This document shows, in pieces, positions 1-8,891 of a stretch of DNA of 64,000 nucleotides (its first letter is position 1; each line of letters opens with the position of its first letter). Under the pieces are notes generated by a model. That model was not told where the DNA came from. It saw only the letters and a program-made list of their open reading frames with translations, and made no database searches. Both the position numbers and the translations under genes were made by a program. Origin of the DNA: Opitutaceae bacterium (lineage in GTDB: Bacteria; Verrucomicrobiota; Verrucomicrobiia; Opitutales; Opitutaceae); contig JAEUGX010000087.1 in the NCBI GenBank assembly GCA_016795545.1, positions 31,366-95,365 of the forward strand, given 5' to 3'.

Positions 1-384
1 CGGTACTCGCACGTGATGCACATTGTGTCACAGGTAGAGGGACAACTTGCGCCAGAACGCACCGCGTTCGACCTCATGCGGGCCACCTTTCCCGCCGGCA
101 CCGTCAGTGGCGCGCCCAAAATCCGCGCCATGCAGCTCGTCGCGGGTTTCGAGGGCGCGCAGCGCGGCTCCTACGCCGGCGCCCTGGGCTACTTCAGCTA
201 CGACGGCAATTTGGACTCCTGCATAACCCTCCGCACCGCATTGCTTAAGGACGGGCTCGTGCACGTCCAGGCAGGCGCGGGGATCGTCGCCGATTCGGTC
301 CCCGCCACCGAGTATCAGGAGACGATCAACAAGGCCTCCGCTCTCTTCAAGGCCATCGCCCTGGCGGACAAATTGTCGATTTGA
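1..384 (+). CDS. trpE: Anthranilate synthase component I, C-terminal part (5' end outside window)
   Basis: The reading frame is open from base 1 to a TGA at 382-384, so only the last 127 residues are present. They carry the end of the chorismate-binding domain: SHVMHIVSQVEG, then FPAGTVSGAPKIRAM, GYFSYDGNLDSC and AGAGIVADSVPATEYQET. The PAGTVSGAPK form is typical of TrpE; PabB usually has PGGSITGAPK. TrpE converts chorismate and ammonia (or glutamine with TrpG) to anthranilate, the first step of tryptophan synthesis. trpF lies about 16.5 kb away, so the trp genes are not in one operon here. Confidence 0.93.
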   Translation, partial: RYSHVMHIVSQVEGQLAPERTAFDLMRATFPAGTVSGAPKIRAMQLVAGFEGAQRGSYAGALGYFSYDGNLDSCITLRTALLKDGLVHVQAGAGIVADSVPATEYQETINKASALFKAIALADKLSI

Positions 385-522
385 GGCATCTGCGCGGCAC
401 AGAGCCGCGTATTAAGGGTCGGAACAGGTCGTTGGGAATTTCCCCCGGCCGCCCGGCATCGTATATGCAAGGGAGCGGGGGGGTAACATCACCCGCCTAA
501 TAAACGTCAGATCACTACCATC

Positions 523-1608
523 ATGCCTCACCGCAAAAAGATTTTCCGTTCCACGTCGGAAGCGATGGCGATGCCCGCCGAGCGGGCGGTTTCCGGAGTT
601 TCCATTCCCTCCGCCGACGAGGGTCTCACCGTCCGTCCCGAGATCCAGCCGGCCGCGCCCTCGCCGTTCGACCAGGCCTCGCCGGTCGACCGCCGCGACG
701 AGCGTTCGAACCTCCAGCTCTACCTCAACGAGATCCGGCAGACCCCACTGCTGACGATCGAGGAGGAGATCAAGCTGGCAGCCCGCATCAAGCGCGGCGA
801 CAAGGCCGCGCGCGACCACATGATCAAGGCGAACCTCCGCCTGGTCGTGAAGATCGCCTACGATTACAACCAGATGGGCCTGCCGCTCATGGACCTGATC
901 AGCGAGGGCAATCTCGGCCTGATCAAGGCCGTCGAGCGCTTCGACCCCGCCAAGGGCGGCAAGCTCTCCACGTATGCCGCGTGGTGGATCAAGCAGTCGA
1001 TGAAACGCGCCCTGGCGAACCAGTCGAAGACAATCCGCCTGCCGGTGCACCTGGTCGACAAGATCTCCCGCATGCGCAAGGCCATCGCCAAGCTCACCGA
1101 CGAGCTCGGGCGCGAGCCTGAGAACGAGGAGATCGCCGCCGAGCTGCAGATCCCGACGGCCAAGGTGGCGCTGCTCAAGACGGTCAGCGTGCGCCCGGCC
1201 TCGCTCGACGCTCCCGTCGGCGAGGACAACGACTCCGCGACGCTCGGCGACCTGGTCGGCGACGACTCGGCCGTCAGCCCCTACGAGGGCCTGGGCGACA
1301 AGAACCTCAAGGAGGACCTGGCCGCCATGGTCAACTCCCTCGACCCGCGCGAGGCCAGCATCATCAAGCTGCGCTTCGGACTCGAGGGCCAGAAGGAGCT
1401 CACCCTCGAGGAGGTCGGCCGCAAGTTCAAGGTGACCCGCGAGCGCATCCGCCAGCTCGAATACCTGGCCCTCGCCAAGATCCGCCGGCAGATGCAGCAG
1501 CACAACAAGATCCGCACCGCCGACGAGGTCGAGGAGGAGCGCAACGCCGAGGAACGCGCGGAGGTCATCCGCGAGTTCGTGGCAAGGCAGACCGCCACGG
1601 CCCGCTGA
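523..1608 (+). CDS. Sigma-70 family RNA polymerase sigma factor (RpoD/RpoS type)
   Basis: A 361-residue primary-type sigma factor. After a disordered head of about 60 residues comes region 1.2 (YLNEIRQTPLL), region 2 with the core-binding and -10 segments (LISEGNLGLIKAVERFDP, STYAAWWIKQSMKRAL), region 3, and region 4 with a helix-turn-helix near residues 290-320 (TLEEVGRKFKVTRERIRQLE). The acidic region 1.1 and the large non-conserved region of many RpoD proteins are absent. It could therefore be the housekeeping factor of this lineage or a group-2 (RpoS-like) paralogue; sequence alone does not decide. A perfect terminator hairpin follows directly, so it is probably monocistronic. No clear Shine-Dalgarno is seen before the ATG. 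Confidence 0.9.
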   Translation: MPHRKKIFRSTSEAMAMPAERAVSGVSIPSADEGLTVRPEIQPAAPSPFDQASPVDRRDERSNLQLYLNEIRQTPLLTIEEEIKLAARIKRGDKAARDHMIKANLRLVVKIAYDYNQMGLPLMDLISEGNLGLIKAVERFDPAKGGKLSTYAAWWIKQSMKRALANQSKTIRLPVHLVDKISRMRKAIAKLTDELGREPENEEIAAELQIPTAKVALLKTVSVRPASLDAPVGEDNDSATLGDLVGDDSAVSPYEGLGDKNLKEDLAAMVNSLDPREASIIKLRFGLEGQKELTLEEVGRKFKVTRERIRQLEYLALAKIRRQMQQHNKIRTADEVEEERNAEERAEVIREFVARQTATAR

Positions 1609-1622
1609 CCGCCTTCATCCCG

Positions 1623-1651
1623 GCGCCCGCCTCACGGCGGGCGCTTTTTTT
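1623..1651 (+). terminator. Rho-independent terminator of the sigma factor gene
   Basis: A perfect 9-bp stem (GCGCCCGCC / GGCGGGCGC) with a TCAC loop is followed directly by seven T residues, 14 bases after the sigma factor stop codon. Confidence 0.93.
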
Positions 1652-1985
1652 GCCTGCTCCCCCGCCAGCGAGGAGACCCCGCGAATCACGCACAGCGGAC
1701 GGAGGGCGGAATCGCAGGATGCGGAATCAGGAATCCAGGAATGCCGGCAAAAAAGGCCCGACTGGGTAGTGCCTGAAGATCGAAAGCCGGTGTCGGAGCC
1801 CACGACTCCCCCATCTACCCCTCTACTCGTCGTCCTCACTCTCGTCGATTCGCGCCCATCCGCGCTATTCGCGGGCGTCTCTCTCCCTCCTGCTTGTCTG
1901 AGCAAACCCAGGCAAGTGACGCCGAAGGTTGAACGTCTGAACGTCCGGGCTCTCGCCCCACCTCTCTCAGCTGAATGACCCCAGC
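1652..1985. other. Intergenic region between the sigma factor terminator and thrC
   Basis: This 334-base gap lies between the 3' ends of two convergent genes. No convincing protein or RNA gene is seen. It holds one copy of a dispersed intergenic repeat (1846-1902), preceded by pyrimidine-rich sequence and by GGAATCAGGAATCCAGGAAT-type direct repetition near 1719-1742. Confidence 0.6.
1846..1902. repeat. Dispersed intergenic repeat, copy 1
   Basis: About 57 bases starting TCGATTCGCGCCCATCCGC and ending CTCCTGCTTGTCTGAG. They match 4848-4904 with only a handful of substitutions and one or two short indels. Both copies are intergenic and in the same orientation. Confidence 0.8.
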
Positions 1986-3344
1986 TCAGACCGCCCGTTG
2001 CTCGAGGAAGGCCTTGATCGCGGCAGCTTCTGCCGGAAGCCGGTGTTTGACGATGGGCCGGCCCTTCAGGGCCTCGAGGGTCGGGTGTGTCGGCTCCTCG
2101 CCGGTGGCGGCGCGGATGGCGTCGGGGAATTTCGCCGGGTGCGCGGTCGCGAGCACGATGCTGACCCGCCGCGGGTTGAGATCCTTGAAGGCGCAGGCCG
2201 TGTGCGGGTCGACCGTGTAGCGGTAGCGCTGGTGGACCCGCCGGATCAGGCCGGTGATCTCCTCGTCCGAGCAGCGCGACGAGCTGAAGGTCGACTGGTT
2301 GAGGACGTCGAAGCGGTACGACCCGGTCGCCTTGATCTGCGCCATGACGCCGCGGACGCGCGTCGGCTGCTCGTCCAGCGCGTAGTAGAGGAAGCGTTCG
2401 AAATTGGACGCCACCTGGATGTCCATCGACGGCGCCAGGCTGGGGTGCACCTCGCCGCTGCGGTATTCGGCCGTGGTGAACAGGCGGTGCAGGATGTCGT
2501 TGCGGTTGGTCGCCACCTTGAAGCCGCGGACCGCGACGCCCATGCGCGAGAGCAGCCAGCCGGCAAAGACATTGCCGAAATTGCCGGTCGGCACGACGAA
2601 CTCGACCTCGGCGCGTTCCGCGGCCGGCAGGCGCAGCCAGGCGTGGAGGTAGTAGACGCACTGCGCGAGGATCCGGGCGAGGTTGATCGAGTTGACCGCC
2701 GAGAGCCGGTGCCGCGCCGCGAACGGCTGGTCGCCGAAGACCTCCTTCAGCACCCGCTGCGCGTCGTCGAAGCTGCCGTCGACCGCGAGCGCGTGCACGT
2801 TGTCCGCCCCGGTGCAGGTCATCTGCCGCTCCTGCAGCGGCGACACCCGGCCGTCGGGGTAGAGGATGAAGATGGCGGTGCGCGGCTTGCCCAGGAGTCC
2901 GTGAATGGCGGCGGCGCCGGTGTCGCCGGACGTGGCGCCCAGCACGTTGATCCCCTCGCCTCGCCGCTCGCACTGGTGCTGGTAGAGGTTGCCCAGGACC
3001 TGCAGGGCGAAGTCCTTGAACGCCAGCGTCGGCCCGTGGAACAGCTCGAGCACGTGCAGGCGCTCGTCCAGCTGGCGCAGCGGGGCGATCTCCGGATGCG
3101 AGAACCCGCGGTAGGCCCGGTGCACCAGCCCGCGCAGCACGTCCGGCGCGATGTCCGTGGCGAACACGCCGAGGAACTCCGCGCACAGGTCGGCATAGCC
3201 CAGGCCCTGCCACGCCGCCAGGCGGCCGGACAGGTCCGGCACCTTTTCCGGCAGGAACAGGCCGCCGTCCGGAGCCAGGCCGATCGCCACGGCCTCGCTG
3301 AAGCTCACCGGCTCCGTCTGGCCGCGGGTCGAGAGGTAGCGCAT
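1986..3344 (-). CDS. thrC: Threonine synthase
   Basis: A 452-residue fold-type II PLP enzyme that converts O-phospho-L-homoserine to threonine, the last step of the pathway. It opens with the family start MRYLSTRGQ. The PLP lysine is Lys110 in HGPTLAFKDFALQ, followed by the phosphate-binding GATSGDTG segment and, later, VPTGNFGNVFAGW. Length fits the longer bacterial/yeast-type ThrC. It lies 45 bases downstream of lysC on the same strand, and the two probably share a transcript that couples entry into and exit from the aspartate pathway. Confidence 0.95.
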   Translation of the reverse strand: MRYLSTRGQTEPVSFSEAVAIGLAPDGGLFLPEKVPDLSGRLAAWQGLGYADLCAEFLGVFATDIAPDVLRGLVHRAYRGFSHPEIAPLRQLDERLHVLELFHGPTLAFKDFALQVLGNLYQHQCERRGEGINVLGATSGDTGAAAIHGLLGKPRTAIFILYPDGRVSPLQERQMTCTGADNVHALAVDGSFDDAQRVLKEVFGDQPFAARHRLSAVNSINLARILAQCVYYLHAWLRLPAAERAEVEFVVPTGNFGNVFAGWLLSRMGVAVRGFKVATNRNDILHRLFTTAEYRSGEVHPSLAPSMDIQVASNFERFLYYALDEQPTRVRGVMAQIKATGSYRFDVLNQSTFSSSRCSDEEITGLIRRVHQRYRYTVDPHTACAFKDLNPRRVSIVLATAHPAKFPDAIRAATGEEPTHPTLEALKGRPIVKHRLPAEAAAIKAFLEQRAV

Positions 3345-3389
3345 GGCGGTGAAGTGGCGCCGCGGCGGCGGGTGCGGGGTCCGGTCCGC

Positions 3390-4607
3390 TCAGGCCTTGC
3401 TCAGGCCGAACGCCTCGTGGGCGGCGCGGACGGCCTCGTCGGCCTTGGCGCGGTCCACCGCGACGGTGATCTTGATCTCCGAGGTGCCGATCAGCTGGAT
3501 GTTGATCCCGGCGTCGCCCAGGGCCGTGAAGAGCGCGGCCGCCACGCCCGCGTGCGTGCGCATGCCGACGCCGACCACGGAGAGCTTGGCGATGTTGTCG
3601 AACGCCTTCACCTCGCCGCCGCCGAGCTTCTTCAGCACCGCCGGCAGCACCTTGACCGCGCTGCCCGCGTCGTCGCGCTGCACGGTGAAGGTCAGGTCCA
3701 CCCCGCCCGTGTGCGCCACGTTCTGCACGATCATGTCGACGTTGATGTTCGCGTCGGCGAGCGCCTTGAAGATGGCCGCGGCCGAGGCCGGCTTGTCGGG
3801 CAGCTGGCTGATCACGACCTTGGCCTGGTCCTTGTCCACGGCGACGCCGCGGACGACGACTTTTTCCATGTAGGCGACTTCTTCTTTCACGATGGTTCCT
3901 GGGTTGTGGTTAAAGCTGCTGCGCACCTCGAACACGACGCCGTACTTCTTGGCGAACTCGACGGAGCGGGACTGCATGACCTTCGAGCCGAGGCTGGCCA
4001 GCTCGAGCATCTCGTCGTAGCTGATCTCGTCGATCTTGCGCGCGCTCTTCACGATGCGCGGATCGGCGGTGTAGACCCCGTCGACGTCGGTGTAGATCTC
4101 GCACTTGTCGGCCTTGCAGGCCGCCGCCAGGGCGATCGCCGTCAGGTCGGAGCCCCCGCGGCCGAGCGTCGTGATCTGGCCCTCGGCATTGATGCCCTGG
4201 AAGCCGGCCACGATCACCACCTTGCCCTCCTTCAGGTCCTTCAGGATCGGCTTCGGGTTGATGGTCTTGATCTTCGCCTTGGTGAAGACGTGATCGGTCA
4301 AAATGCCCGCCTGCGCCCCGGTATACGATACCGCCGGCACGCCGATCGCATGCAAGGCCATGGCCGTGAGCGCGATCGTCTCCTGCTCGCCGATGGCCAG
4401 CAGCATGTCCAGCTCCCGCGTGTCCGGACGCTCCGTGATGGCCTTGGCGCGGGCGATGAGCTCGTTGGTGACGCCGGAACGGGCCGACACCACCACCACC
4501 AGACCGTGCCCTTCCGCCCGCGTCTTCTGGATGCGCTGCGCCACGTTCTTGATGCGGTCGATGTCACCCACCGAAGTGCCACCGTATTTCTGGACGATAA
4601 GTGCCAT
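3390..4607 (-). CDS. lysC: Aspartate kinase
   Basis: A 405-residue monofunctional aspartokinase making L-4-aspartyl phosphate, the first step toward lysine, methionine and threonine. The ATG at 4607 was chosen because the protein then starts MALIVQKYGGTSVGD; upstream in-frame codons give no kinase homology. The kinase domain includes GRGGSDLTAIALA and CEIYTDVDGVYTADPR. The last 140 or so residues form two ACT domains (for example GVAVDKDQAKVVISQLPD and LSVVGVGMRTHAGVA), which in this family bind lysine and/or threonine for feedback inhibition. It precedes thrC in a likely operon. asd is at 20847-21875. Confidence 0.95.
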   Translation of the reverse strand: MALIVQKYGGTSVGDIDRIKNVAQRIQKTRAEGHGLVVVVSARSGVTNELIARAKAITERPDTRELDMLLAIGEQETIALTAMALHAIGVPAVSYTGAQAGILTDHVFTKAKIKTINPKPILKDLKEGKVVIVAGFQGINAEGQITTLGRGGSDLTAIALAAACKADKCEIYTDVDGVYTADPRIVKSARKIDEISYDEMLELASLGSKVMQSRSVEFAKKYGVVFEVRSSFNHNPGTIVKEEVAYMEKVVVRGVAVDKDQAKVVISQLPDKPASAAAIFKALADANINVDMIVQNVAHTGGVDLTFTVQRDDAGSAVKVLPAVLKKLGGGEVKAFDNIAKLSVVGVGMRTHAGVAAALFTALGDAGINIQLIGTSEIKITVAVDRAKADEAVRAAHEAFGLSKA

Positions 4608-4958
4608 GGTTGAAACCGCGTTAAATGGCCCGGCGACCCGCAACTTGGCAAGGCGCGAGTGCAAGGCATGCGTCATAATTGCAAATATCATGCAATTGAT
4701 GTCTCGCCCGGATCCCTTCCGCCCGGAGGCGGGGTGGCGAGGAAAGCGTGCAGCCGCGAAGGGCGGAGCGCAGCTGAAAGTCAAAACCGGGGGGGCTTCA
4801 CCGGGGCTCCCAACCCTCATCGCTCAACTCGTTCTCCTCATCCTTCTCGATTCGCGTCCATCCGCCCATTCGCGGGCGTCACTTTCCCCTCCTGCTTGCC
4901 TGAGTTCCTCATCCTCCCCGCCGGCCATTCCGGAAGGATTGGGGCCGGAACCGCCGGC
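4608..4958. other. Intergenic region between plsY and lysC
   Basis: This 351-base gap holds copy 2 of the dispersed repeat (4848-4904). An A+T-rich patch around 4672-4702 contains an ATTGCA/TGCAAT inverted repeat and could hold the lysC promoter. I looked for a lysine-riboswitch-like leader before lysC and did not see one. No protein gene is supported. Confidence 0.5.
4848..4904. repeat. Dispersed intergenic repeat, copy 2
   Basis: Starts TCGATTCGCGTCCATCCGC and ends CTCCTGCTTGCCTGAG, closely matching 1846-1902. The similarity fades out upstream into shared pyrimidine-rich TCGTCCTC-like sequence. The tail CTGAGTTCCTCATCCTC is echoed again around 9114-9131. Confidence 0.8.
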
Positions 4959-5612
4959 TCAGCCAGCGGGAGGCTTGCGGGCGAACTTGTTCTCGGTGCC
5001 GTTGAGGAGCCGCCGGAGGTTCTCGCGGTGGCGGATGATGACGAACAGCCCGATGATGGTAACGACGATGTTAAGCGGCAGCGGATTGCGCAGGAGCCAG
5101 CTCGCGGCGGGAACGGCTACGGCGGCCAGGATGGAGCCGAGCGAGACGTAGCGGGTGGCAAAGAAGGTCACGACCCATACTCCCGCGCCGACCAGGCACG
5201 AGATCGGGATGAGGAAGACCAGGCCGCCCGCGGCGGTGGCGACGCCCTTGCCGCCCTTGAAGCGGGTGAAGACCGAGAAGGAGTGGCCGAGAATGGCGCC
5301 GATGACCCCGGTCAGTCCCAGCAGGCGGGCCGCCTCGGGATCGGAACCGGCCAGCGCGTTGGGCAGCGGGTAGACGGCGCAATAGCCCGCGGGCCAGCCC
5401 GCCGCGACCAGGCCCTTGAGGGCGTCGAGGGCGAACACCGTGTTGCCCGCGCGGGCGCCGAGCACTCGCTTGACGTTGGTCGCGCCGGGATTGCCGCTGC
5501 CCGCCTTGAAGATATCGACGCCGTGGGCCCGCGCCACCAGGTAGCCGAAGGGCAGCGCCCCCAGAATGTAACCGACGACCGCCGCGATGAGGAAGGGTCC
5601 GGAGGTGATCAC
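4959..5612 (-). CDS. plsY: Glycerol-3-phosphate acyltransferase PlsY
   Basis: A 217-residue polytopic membrane protein that uses acyl-phosphate to acylate glycerol-3-phosphate, the first step of phospholipid synthesis. The three PlsY signature segments are present: near the N-terminus FKAGSGNPGATN, mid-protein FTRFKGGKGVAT, and a later conserved stretch around the fifth hydrophobic segment. Five or so hydrophobic helices are visible from residue 8 on. The start codon overlaps the end of serA by four bases, so translation is probably coupled to serA. Confidence 0.94.
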   Translation of the reverse strand: MITSGPFLIAAVVGYILGALPFGYLVARAHGVDIFKAGSGNPGATNVKRVLGARAGNTVFALDALKGLVAAGWPAGYCAVYPLPNALAGSDPEAARLLGLTGVIGAILGHSFSVFTRFKGGKGVATAAGGLVFLIPISCLVGAGVWVVTFFATRYVSLGSILAAVAVPAASWLLRNPLPLNIVVTIIGLFVIIRHRENLRRLLNGTENKFARKPPAG

Positions 5613-7198
5613 AAGTTGACCACCACAGCCTGCTTGATGGCGCGATGACTGGTCAACTCCTTAAGGGCGGACGCCGAGGGCGCGCTGTCGAGGTTGAGCA
5701 CGCACAGCGCCGTGCCGCCGGCATTGTTGCGGCTGAGGGACATCGCCGCGATGTTCACCCGCTCGCGGCCCATGAGGGTGCCGACCATGCCGATGATGCC
5801 CGGTTCGTCGTGGTTCTCGTAGATCAGCAGCACGCCGGCCGGGGCGGCCTCGACCTCGCGGCTGTTGAGGGCCACCAGGCGCGGGCTGTTGGCCTTGCCG
5901 ATCAGCGTGCCGGTGGCGGAGCACACCCGCCCGTCGCCGGCGACCGCCTCGACCTGCATCAGCTCGGTGTAGTCGGTGTCGACCGTCGACTTGATCACTT
6001 CCGCCTTGATCCCCAGCCGCTCGAGCGTGAGCGGGGCGTTGACGTAGTTGATGACCTCGCCGGTGATCCGCCGCAGGTAGCCGCGGATGACCGCGCGGGT
6101 TACGGCGTTGGCGTCGAGCTCCACCATCTTGCCCCAGTAGGTGATGCGCAGCGTCGCGATCGACGAAGGGGAGATCTGCTGCACGAGGGTGCCGAGCTTG
6201 CCGCCCAGCTCCAGGTAGGGGGCCAGCACCTTCAGCGCCGCGGCGTCCAGGGCCGGCATGTTGACGGCGTTGCGGATGACCCCGCCGTTGAGCACGTCGG
6301 TGATCTGCTCGGCCACCTCGACGCCGACCGCGTCCTGCGCCTCGGCGGTCGAGGCGCCGAGGTGCGGCGTCAGCGTGACGTTCGGCAGGGAGCGCAGCTC
6401 GCTGTCCGCCGCGAGCGGCTCGTCCTCGAACACGTCGAGGCCCGCGGCCGCGACCTGGCCCGACTTCAGGGCGGCGAGCAGCGCGCTCTCCTTGATGATG
6501 CCGCCGCGCGCGCAGTTGAAGATGCGGAGGCCCCGCTTGGCCTTGGCGAAGGCGGCCTCGTCGATCATGTACTTCGTCGCGTCGGTCAGCGGCATGTGGA
6601 CCGTGATATAGTCCGCCTGCGCCAGGAGCTCGTCCAGGGTGACGGATTCGACCTGGATGGCCTTCGCCCGGCTCGGGGCCAGGTAGGGGTCATAGGCCAC
6701 GACCCGCATGCCGAAGGCCTGGGCCCGCTTCGCCACCTCGGCGCCGATGCGTCCCAGGCCGACGATGCCGAGGGTCTTGCGGAAAAGCTCGATGCCGGAG
6801 AAGCTCTTGCGGTCCCACTGTCCCGCGCGCATGGAGGCGGCCGCCTGCGGCACCGGGCGGGCGCCGCAGAGCAGGTGGGTGAACGTGAGCTCGGCCGTCG
6901 CCACCGTGTTGCCGGACGGCGTGTTCATCACGATCACGCCCCGCTCGGTCGCGGCCTCGACATCGACGTTGTCGACGCCCACGCCCGCGCGCCCGACGAC
7001 CTTCAGCAGGGGCGCCGCGGCGAGCACCTCGGCGGTGATCTTCGTCTCGGAGCGCACCGCGATCGCGTGCACGTCGCGCACCAGCCCGAGCAGCTTGGCC
7101 GGCGGCGTGTTGTAGGCCTCGATGACCTCGAAGCCCGGCTGGGCCCGGAAATAGGCGACGCCCGAGGGGGAAATCTTGTCCGCAACCAGGATTTTCAT
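5609..7198 (-). CDS. serA: D-3-phosphoglycerate dehydrogenase
   Basis: A 529-residue NAD-dependent enzyme oxidising 3-phosphoglycerate to 3-phosphohydroxypyruvate, the first step of serine synthesis. Catalytic and NAD domains span the first 320 residues, with the Rossmann motif GIVGLGRIGAEVAKRA and the TPHLGASTAEAQ histidine segment. An intervening domain follows. The C-terminal ACT domain (LLIYENHDEPGIIGMVG) is the serine sensor in related enzymes. Length matches the long three-domain form. It lies downstream of an aminotransferase (58-base gap) and overlaps plsY. Confidence 0.95.
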   Translation of the reverse strand: MKILVADKISPSGVAYFRAQPGFEVIEAYNTPPAKLLGLVRDVHAIAVRSETKITAEVLAAAPLLKVVGRAGVGVDNVDVEAATERGVIVMNTPSGNTVATAELTFTHLLCGARPVPQAAASMRAGQWDRKSFSGIELFRKTLGIVGLGRIGAEVAKRAQAFGMRVVAYDPYLAPSRAKAIQVESVTLDELLAQADYITVHMPLTDATKYMIDEAAFAKAKRGLRIFNCARGGIIKESALLAALKSGQVAAAGLDVFEDEPLAADSELRSLPNVTLTPHLGASTAEAQDAVGVEVAEQITDVLNGGVIRNAVNMPALDAAALKVLAPYLELGGKLGTLVQQISPSSIATLRITYWGKMVELDANAVTRAVIRGYLRRITGEVINYVNAPLTLERLGIKAEVIKSTVDTDYTELMQVEAVAGDGRVCSATGTLIGKANSPRLVALNSREVEAAPAGVLLIYENHDEPGIIGMVGTLMGRERVNIAAMSLSRNNAGGTALCVLNLDSAPSASALKELTSHRAIKQAVVVNL

Positions 7199-7256
7199 GA
7201 GCCGTCCAACAAGCCCGGACGACGCGGAAAACGCAATCCCGCAGGCGCGGCCCGGC

Positions 7257-8447
7257 CTACTTCTTCAATCCGGCGCAGAAGGCCGCCAGGCGCTCCACGC
7301 CCTTGCGAATGATCTCGTCGCCGGTCGCGTAGCTGAGGCGCAGGTAGCCCTCGGCGCCGAAGGCCGAGCCGGGCACGGCCGCGACCTTGGCCTGGTCGAG
7401 CAGCCGGGCGCAGAATTCCGTGTCCTTCAGCCCGAAGCTGGAGATGTTCGGGAACAGGTAGAACGCCCCGCCCGCAAGCAGGCAGGAGACGCCGGGTATC
7501 TTGTTGAGCTCGGCGTGCAGGAACTTGCGGCGCCGGTCGAAGGCCGACTTCATCTCCGCCAGGGCCTGGGCGGCCTTGGCCTTCTCCTTGAGGGCGGCGA
7601 GCGCGCCGTATTGGGCGAAGGTGGTGGCGTTCGAGGCCATCTGGCTCTGCAGCTCCGCCACGGCCCGGGCGATCGGCGCCGGGGCGACCAGCGTGCCGAG
7701 CCGCCAGCCGGTCATGGAGTAGGTCTTGGAAAAGCCGGCGACGGTGATCGTGCGCTTCTCCACCTCGGCGCCCAGCATGGCGAAGTTCACGGGCTGGTTG
7801 CCGTCATAGATCAGGTGCTCGTACATCTCGTCGGAGAGGACGTACAGGTTGTGCTTCACGCACAGCTCGGCCAGCGCGGCCAGCTCGGCGCGGGTGTAGA
7901 CGGCGCCGCTGGGGTTCGACGGGCTGCAGAGGACGAGCAGCTTCGTCTTCGGCGTGATCGCGGCCTCGAGCTGCGCGGGCGTGAGCTTGAAGCCGGCCCG
8001 GTCCGAGCAGAGCACGAACTTCGGCGTCGCGCCGGCCAGCTTCGCCATCTCGGGGTAGCTCACCCAGTACGGCGCCGGGATCAGCACCTCGTCGCCCGGG
8101 TCGCAGACGGCAAGGATGGCCAGGTAGCAGGAGAACTTTCCGCCGGGCGACACCACCACCTGCCCGGGCGTGAGCCGGTAGCCGTATTCGGCCCCGTACC
8201 GCTCGGCCACGGCCGCGCGCAGCGGCTCGATGCCGGGAGTCGGCGCATACTTGGTCTTGCCCGCCTTCAACGCCGCGACCGCGGCCTCCTTGATGAACTC
8301 CGGCGTGTCGAAATCGGGCTCGCCCGCGGCGAAGCTGCAGACGTCCTCGCCGGCGGCGATCATGGCCTTCGCCTTGGCATCGATGGCCAGGGTCGGCGAA
8401 GGCGAGACGTTACGGGCCCAGACGGACAGGGGAGGCGGATTGCTCAT
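7257..8447 (-). CDS. Class I pyridoxal-phosphate aminotransferase, aspartate aminotransferase-like
   Basis: A 396-residue fold-type I enzyme of the AspB (subgroup Ib) kind. Seen are [14 protein letters not shown] near the N-terminus, [11 protein letters not shown], the substrate-binding [10 protein letters not shown], the PLP lysine in [16 protein letters not shown] near residue 235, and [10 protein letters not shown] near the C-terminus. The most likely reaction is transfer of the aspartate amino group to 2-oxoglutarate. With serA just downstream, a role in phosphoserine formation or broader transamination cannot be excluded. First strong member of the leftward group leading to serA and plsY. 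Confidence 0.88.
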   Translation of the reverse strand: MSNPPPLSVWARNVSPSPTLAIDAKAKAMIAAGEDVCSFAAGEPDFDTPEFIKEAAVAALKAGKTKYAPTPGIEPLRAAVAERYGAEYGYRLTPGQVVVSPGGKFSCYLAILAVCDPGDEVLIPAPYWVSYPEMAKLAGATPKFVLCSDRAGFKLTPAQLEAAITPKTKLLVLCSPSNPSGAVYTRAELAALAELCVKHNLYVLSDEMYEHLIYDGNQPVNFAMLGAEVEKRTITVAGFSKTYSMTGWRLGTLVAPAPIARAVAELQSQMASNATTFAQYGALAALKEKAKAAQALAEMKSAFDRRRKFLHAELNKIPGVSCLLAGGAFYLFPNISSFGLKDTEFCARLLDQAKVAAVPGSAFGAEGYLRLSYATGDEIIRKGVERLAAFCAGLKK

Positions 8448-8510
8448 AAGCCGGGAGGACTAAAGGCTGGCGGAAAACGAAGGCAAGACAGCCGTTGGCC
8501 CGATTTTGTG

Positions 8511-8891
8511 TCATAGCTGCTTCCCTGCGGCGCGGCGGCGTGTCGCCGCCGGACGCGGTTTCTTTTTCCGCTTTGGCGAGGCCGGGGAAGCGGGCGCCTC
8601 CAGCGTGGGCAGGTAAGCCTCGACGGCGGCGCGGACGAGCTGGCCGACGCTGGTGTGCTTGCTCCGCGAAACCTTCTTGAGCTGCCGCCGGAGCTCGGTC
8701 GGCAGGCGCACGGAGATCTGCAGCTGCGCGGGATGCACGACCACCACGTTGGCGAAGTCGTAGCGCTCCAGCGCGTCGCGGATGAGCGCGCTCACGGACC
8801 GGGCCCTGCCCTCGCGCACCGGCTCGCTGAGCCGGTCGAGGAACTCGAGCTCCATGAGGATCGGAAAGGGCTTGGCGGACTTGGTCGGCAT
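8511..8891 (-). CDS. Small basic protein with two ribbon-helix-helix-like segments
   Basis: A 126-residue protein, function unknown. Two stretches have the strand-helix-turn-helix pattern of CopG/Arc DNA-binding folds. Residues about 10-48 show ILMELEFLDRL followed by RSVSALIRDALERY; residues about 57-95 show LQISVRLPTELRRQL followed by TSVGQLVRAAVEAYL. The second is the better match. The last 25 residues are rich in Lys, Arg, Pro and Ala. A tandem pair could act as a single-chain pseudo-dimer repressor. It lies 63 bases upstream of the aminotransferase gene on the same strand, so it may regulate that group. No toxin partner is seen beside it. Confidence 0.65.
   Translation of the reverse strand: MPTKSAKPFPILMELEFLDRLSEPVREGRARSVSALIRDALERYDFANVVVVHPAQLQISVRLPTELRRQLKKVSRSKHTSVGQLVRAAVEAYLPTLEAPASPASPKRKKKPRPAATRRRAAGKQL

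Noticed and set aside
1998..4613. Very long open frame on the plus strand across thrC and lysC
   Set aside because: It is antisense to two clear genes and is Arg/Gly/Val-rich without any domain; high G+C makes such open frames common.
4608..4958. Lysine riboswitch before lysC
   Set aside because: No multi-helix leader with the conserved lysine-element segments could be traced.
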